64,000 nucleotides of DNA from Axinella damicornis (Eukaryota > Porifera > Demospongiae > Axinellida > Axinellidae), in the NCBI GenBank assembly GCA_963931865.1, contig OZ007508.1:377001-441000 (forward strand), in the 5' to 3' direction. Below are positions 63,665 to 64,000 of this stretch, piece by piece. Made by a program: the position numbers and the translations under genes. Under the pieces are notes generated by a model, which was given only the letters and a program-made list of their open reading frames with translations, was not told the DNA's origin and made no database searches. The first letter of the stretch is position 1. Every line of letters starts with the position of its first letter.

Positions 63665-64000
63665 CGCCAGGTTCACCGCCTTAACAATGACAAAATAGTG
63701 TAAGAAGTTGAACAGATAACTATAGCCTCGTTCCCAGGCCTCCACTTGGGCGCCTGGGAACGAGGTCGAGGCTAGGATAAATAATCCTGGATCCATGACG
63801 TATGAGCCTTAGTGTTTCCGCCCAGTTTTCGATGAAGTCAGGCAAGAACATACCTCATGTAGACAAGATCTGCCTGCTGGCTGATTCGTCACTGCCGCTG
63901 GTGTATTTTGCTGGCCTACATAACCGTGAAGCAAGCTAGTCTCACAATCCAGACCACGGATTAGTACCTGGGCCTGGGGGGTATGACCAGCAAATTAATG
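63665..64000 (-). other. 5' region of COPB1
   Basis: Holds the 5' UTR and probably the start of the promoter. No clear TATA box. A fold-back MITE lies at 63723-63775 (TAGCCTCGTTCCCAGGC / GCCTGGGAACGAGG, flanks AGATAACTA and GGATAAATA), only about 60 bp upstream of the start codon. No other gene is seen. Confidence 0.5.

Overview
This is eukaryotic, animal-type DNA. Genes are split into many short exons with GT/AG introns, introns are rich in (TG)n, poly-G/poly-C and minisatellites, and the proteins are clearly metazoan (USP47, COPB1). Introns of 50 bp to 6 kb, frequent TACATGTA motifs and numerous small fold-back elements suggest a marine invertebrate. A non-bilaterian such as a sponge is my best guess, but the sequence alone does not prove it.

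Layout. (1) 1172-30016, + strand: USP47, a ubiquitin-specific protease, in 33 recognisable exons; the N-terminal exon(s) are not found and probably lie upstream of the window. (2) 15976-16710, - strand: an intact gene for a 244-residue secreted protein, nested antisense in a 5.7-kb USP47 intron. (3) 32553-36160, + strand: a decayed fragment of the second-largest RNA polymerase II subunit (RPB2), followed by a partial tandem duplicate interrupted by a LINE 3' end. (4) 38961-39695, + strand: a second 244-residue secreted protein, paralogous to the nested one. (5) 41803-50867, + strand: a six-exon atypical short-chain dehydrogenase/reductase with a 19-copy, 66-bp minisatellite in one intron. (6) 63664-51095, - strand: a complete coatomer beta-subunit gene (COPB1), 23 exons and 952 codons plus stop, tail-to-tail with the dehydrogenase and only 227 bp between the stop codons.

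These genes do not form an operon or an evident pathway: deubiquitination, COPI vesicle coating, an oxidoreductase and two secreted proteins of unknown role lie side by side. The mobile-element content is rich. It includes a fold-back family with 9-bp target duplications (Mutator-like), an hAT-type MITE with an exact 8-bp duplication, a tRNA-derived SINE family, a dispersed repeat carrying a TATA box, long-hairpin elements, an element with GGGGACCC subterminal repeats, and several partial exon duplications (RPB2 end, COPB1 exon 4, COPB1 exon 14).

Exon boundaries were assigned by eye from splice consensus, phase continuity and remembered family similarity. The two long gene models close in frame across every junction.
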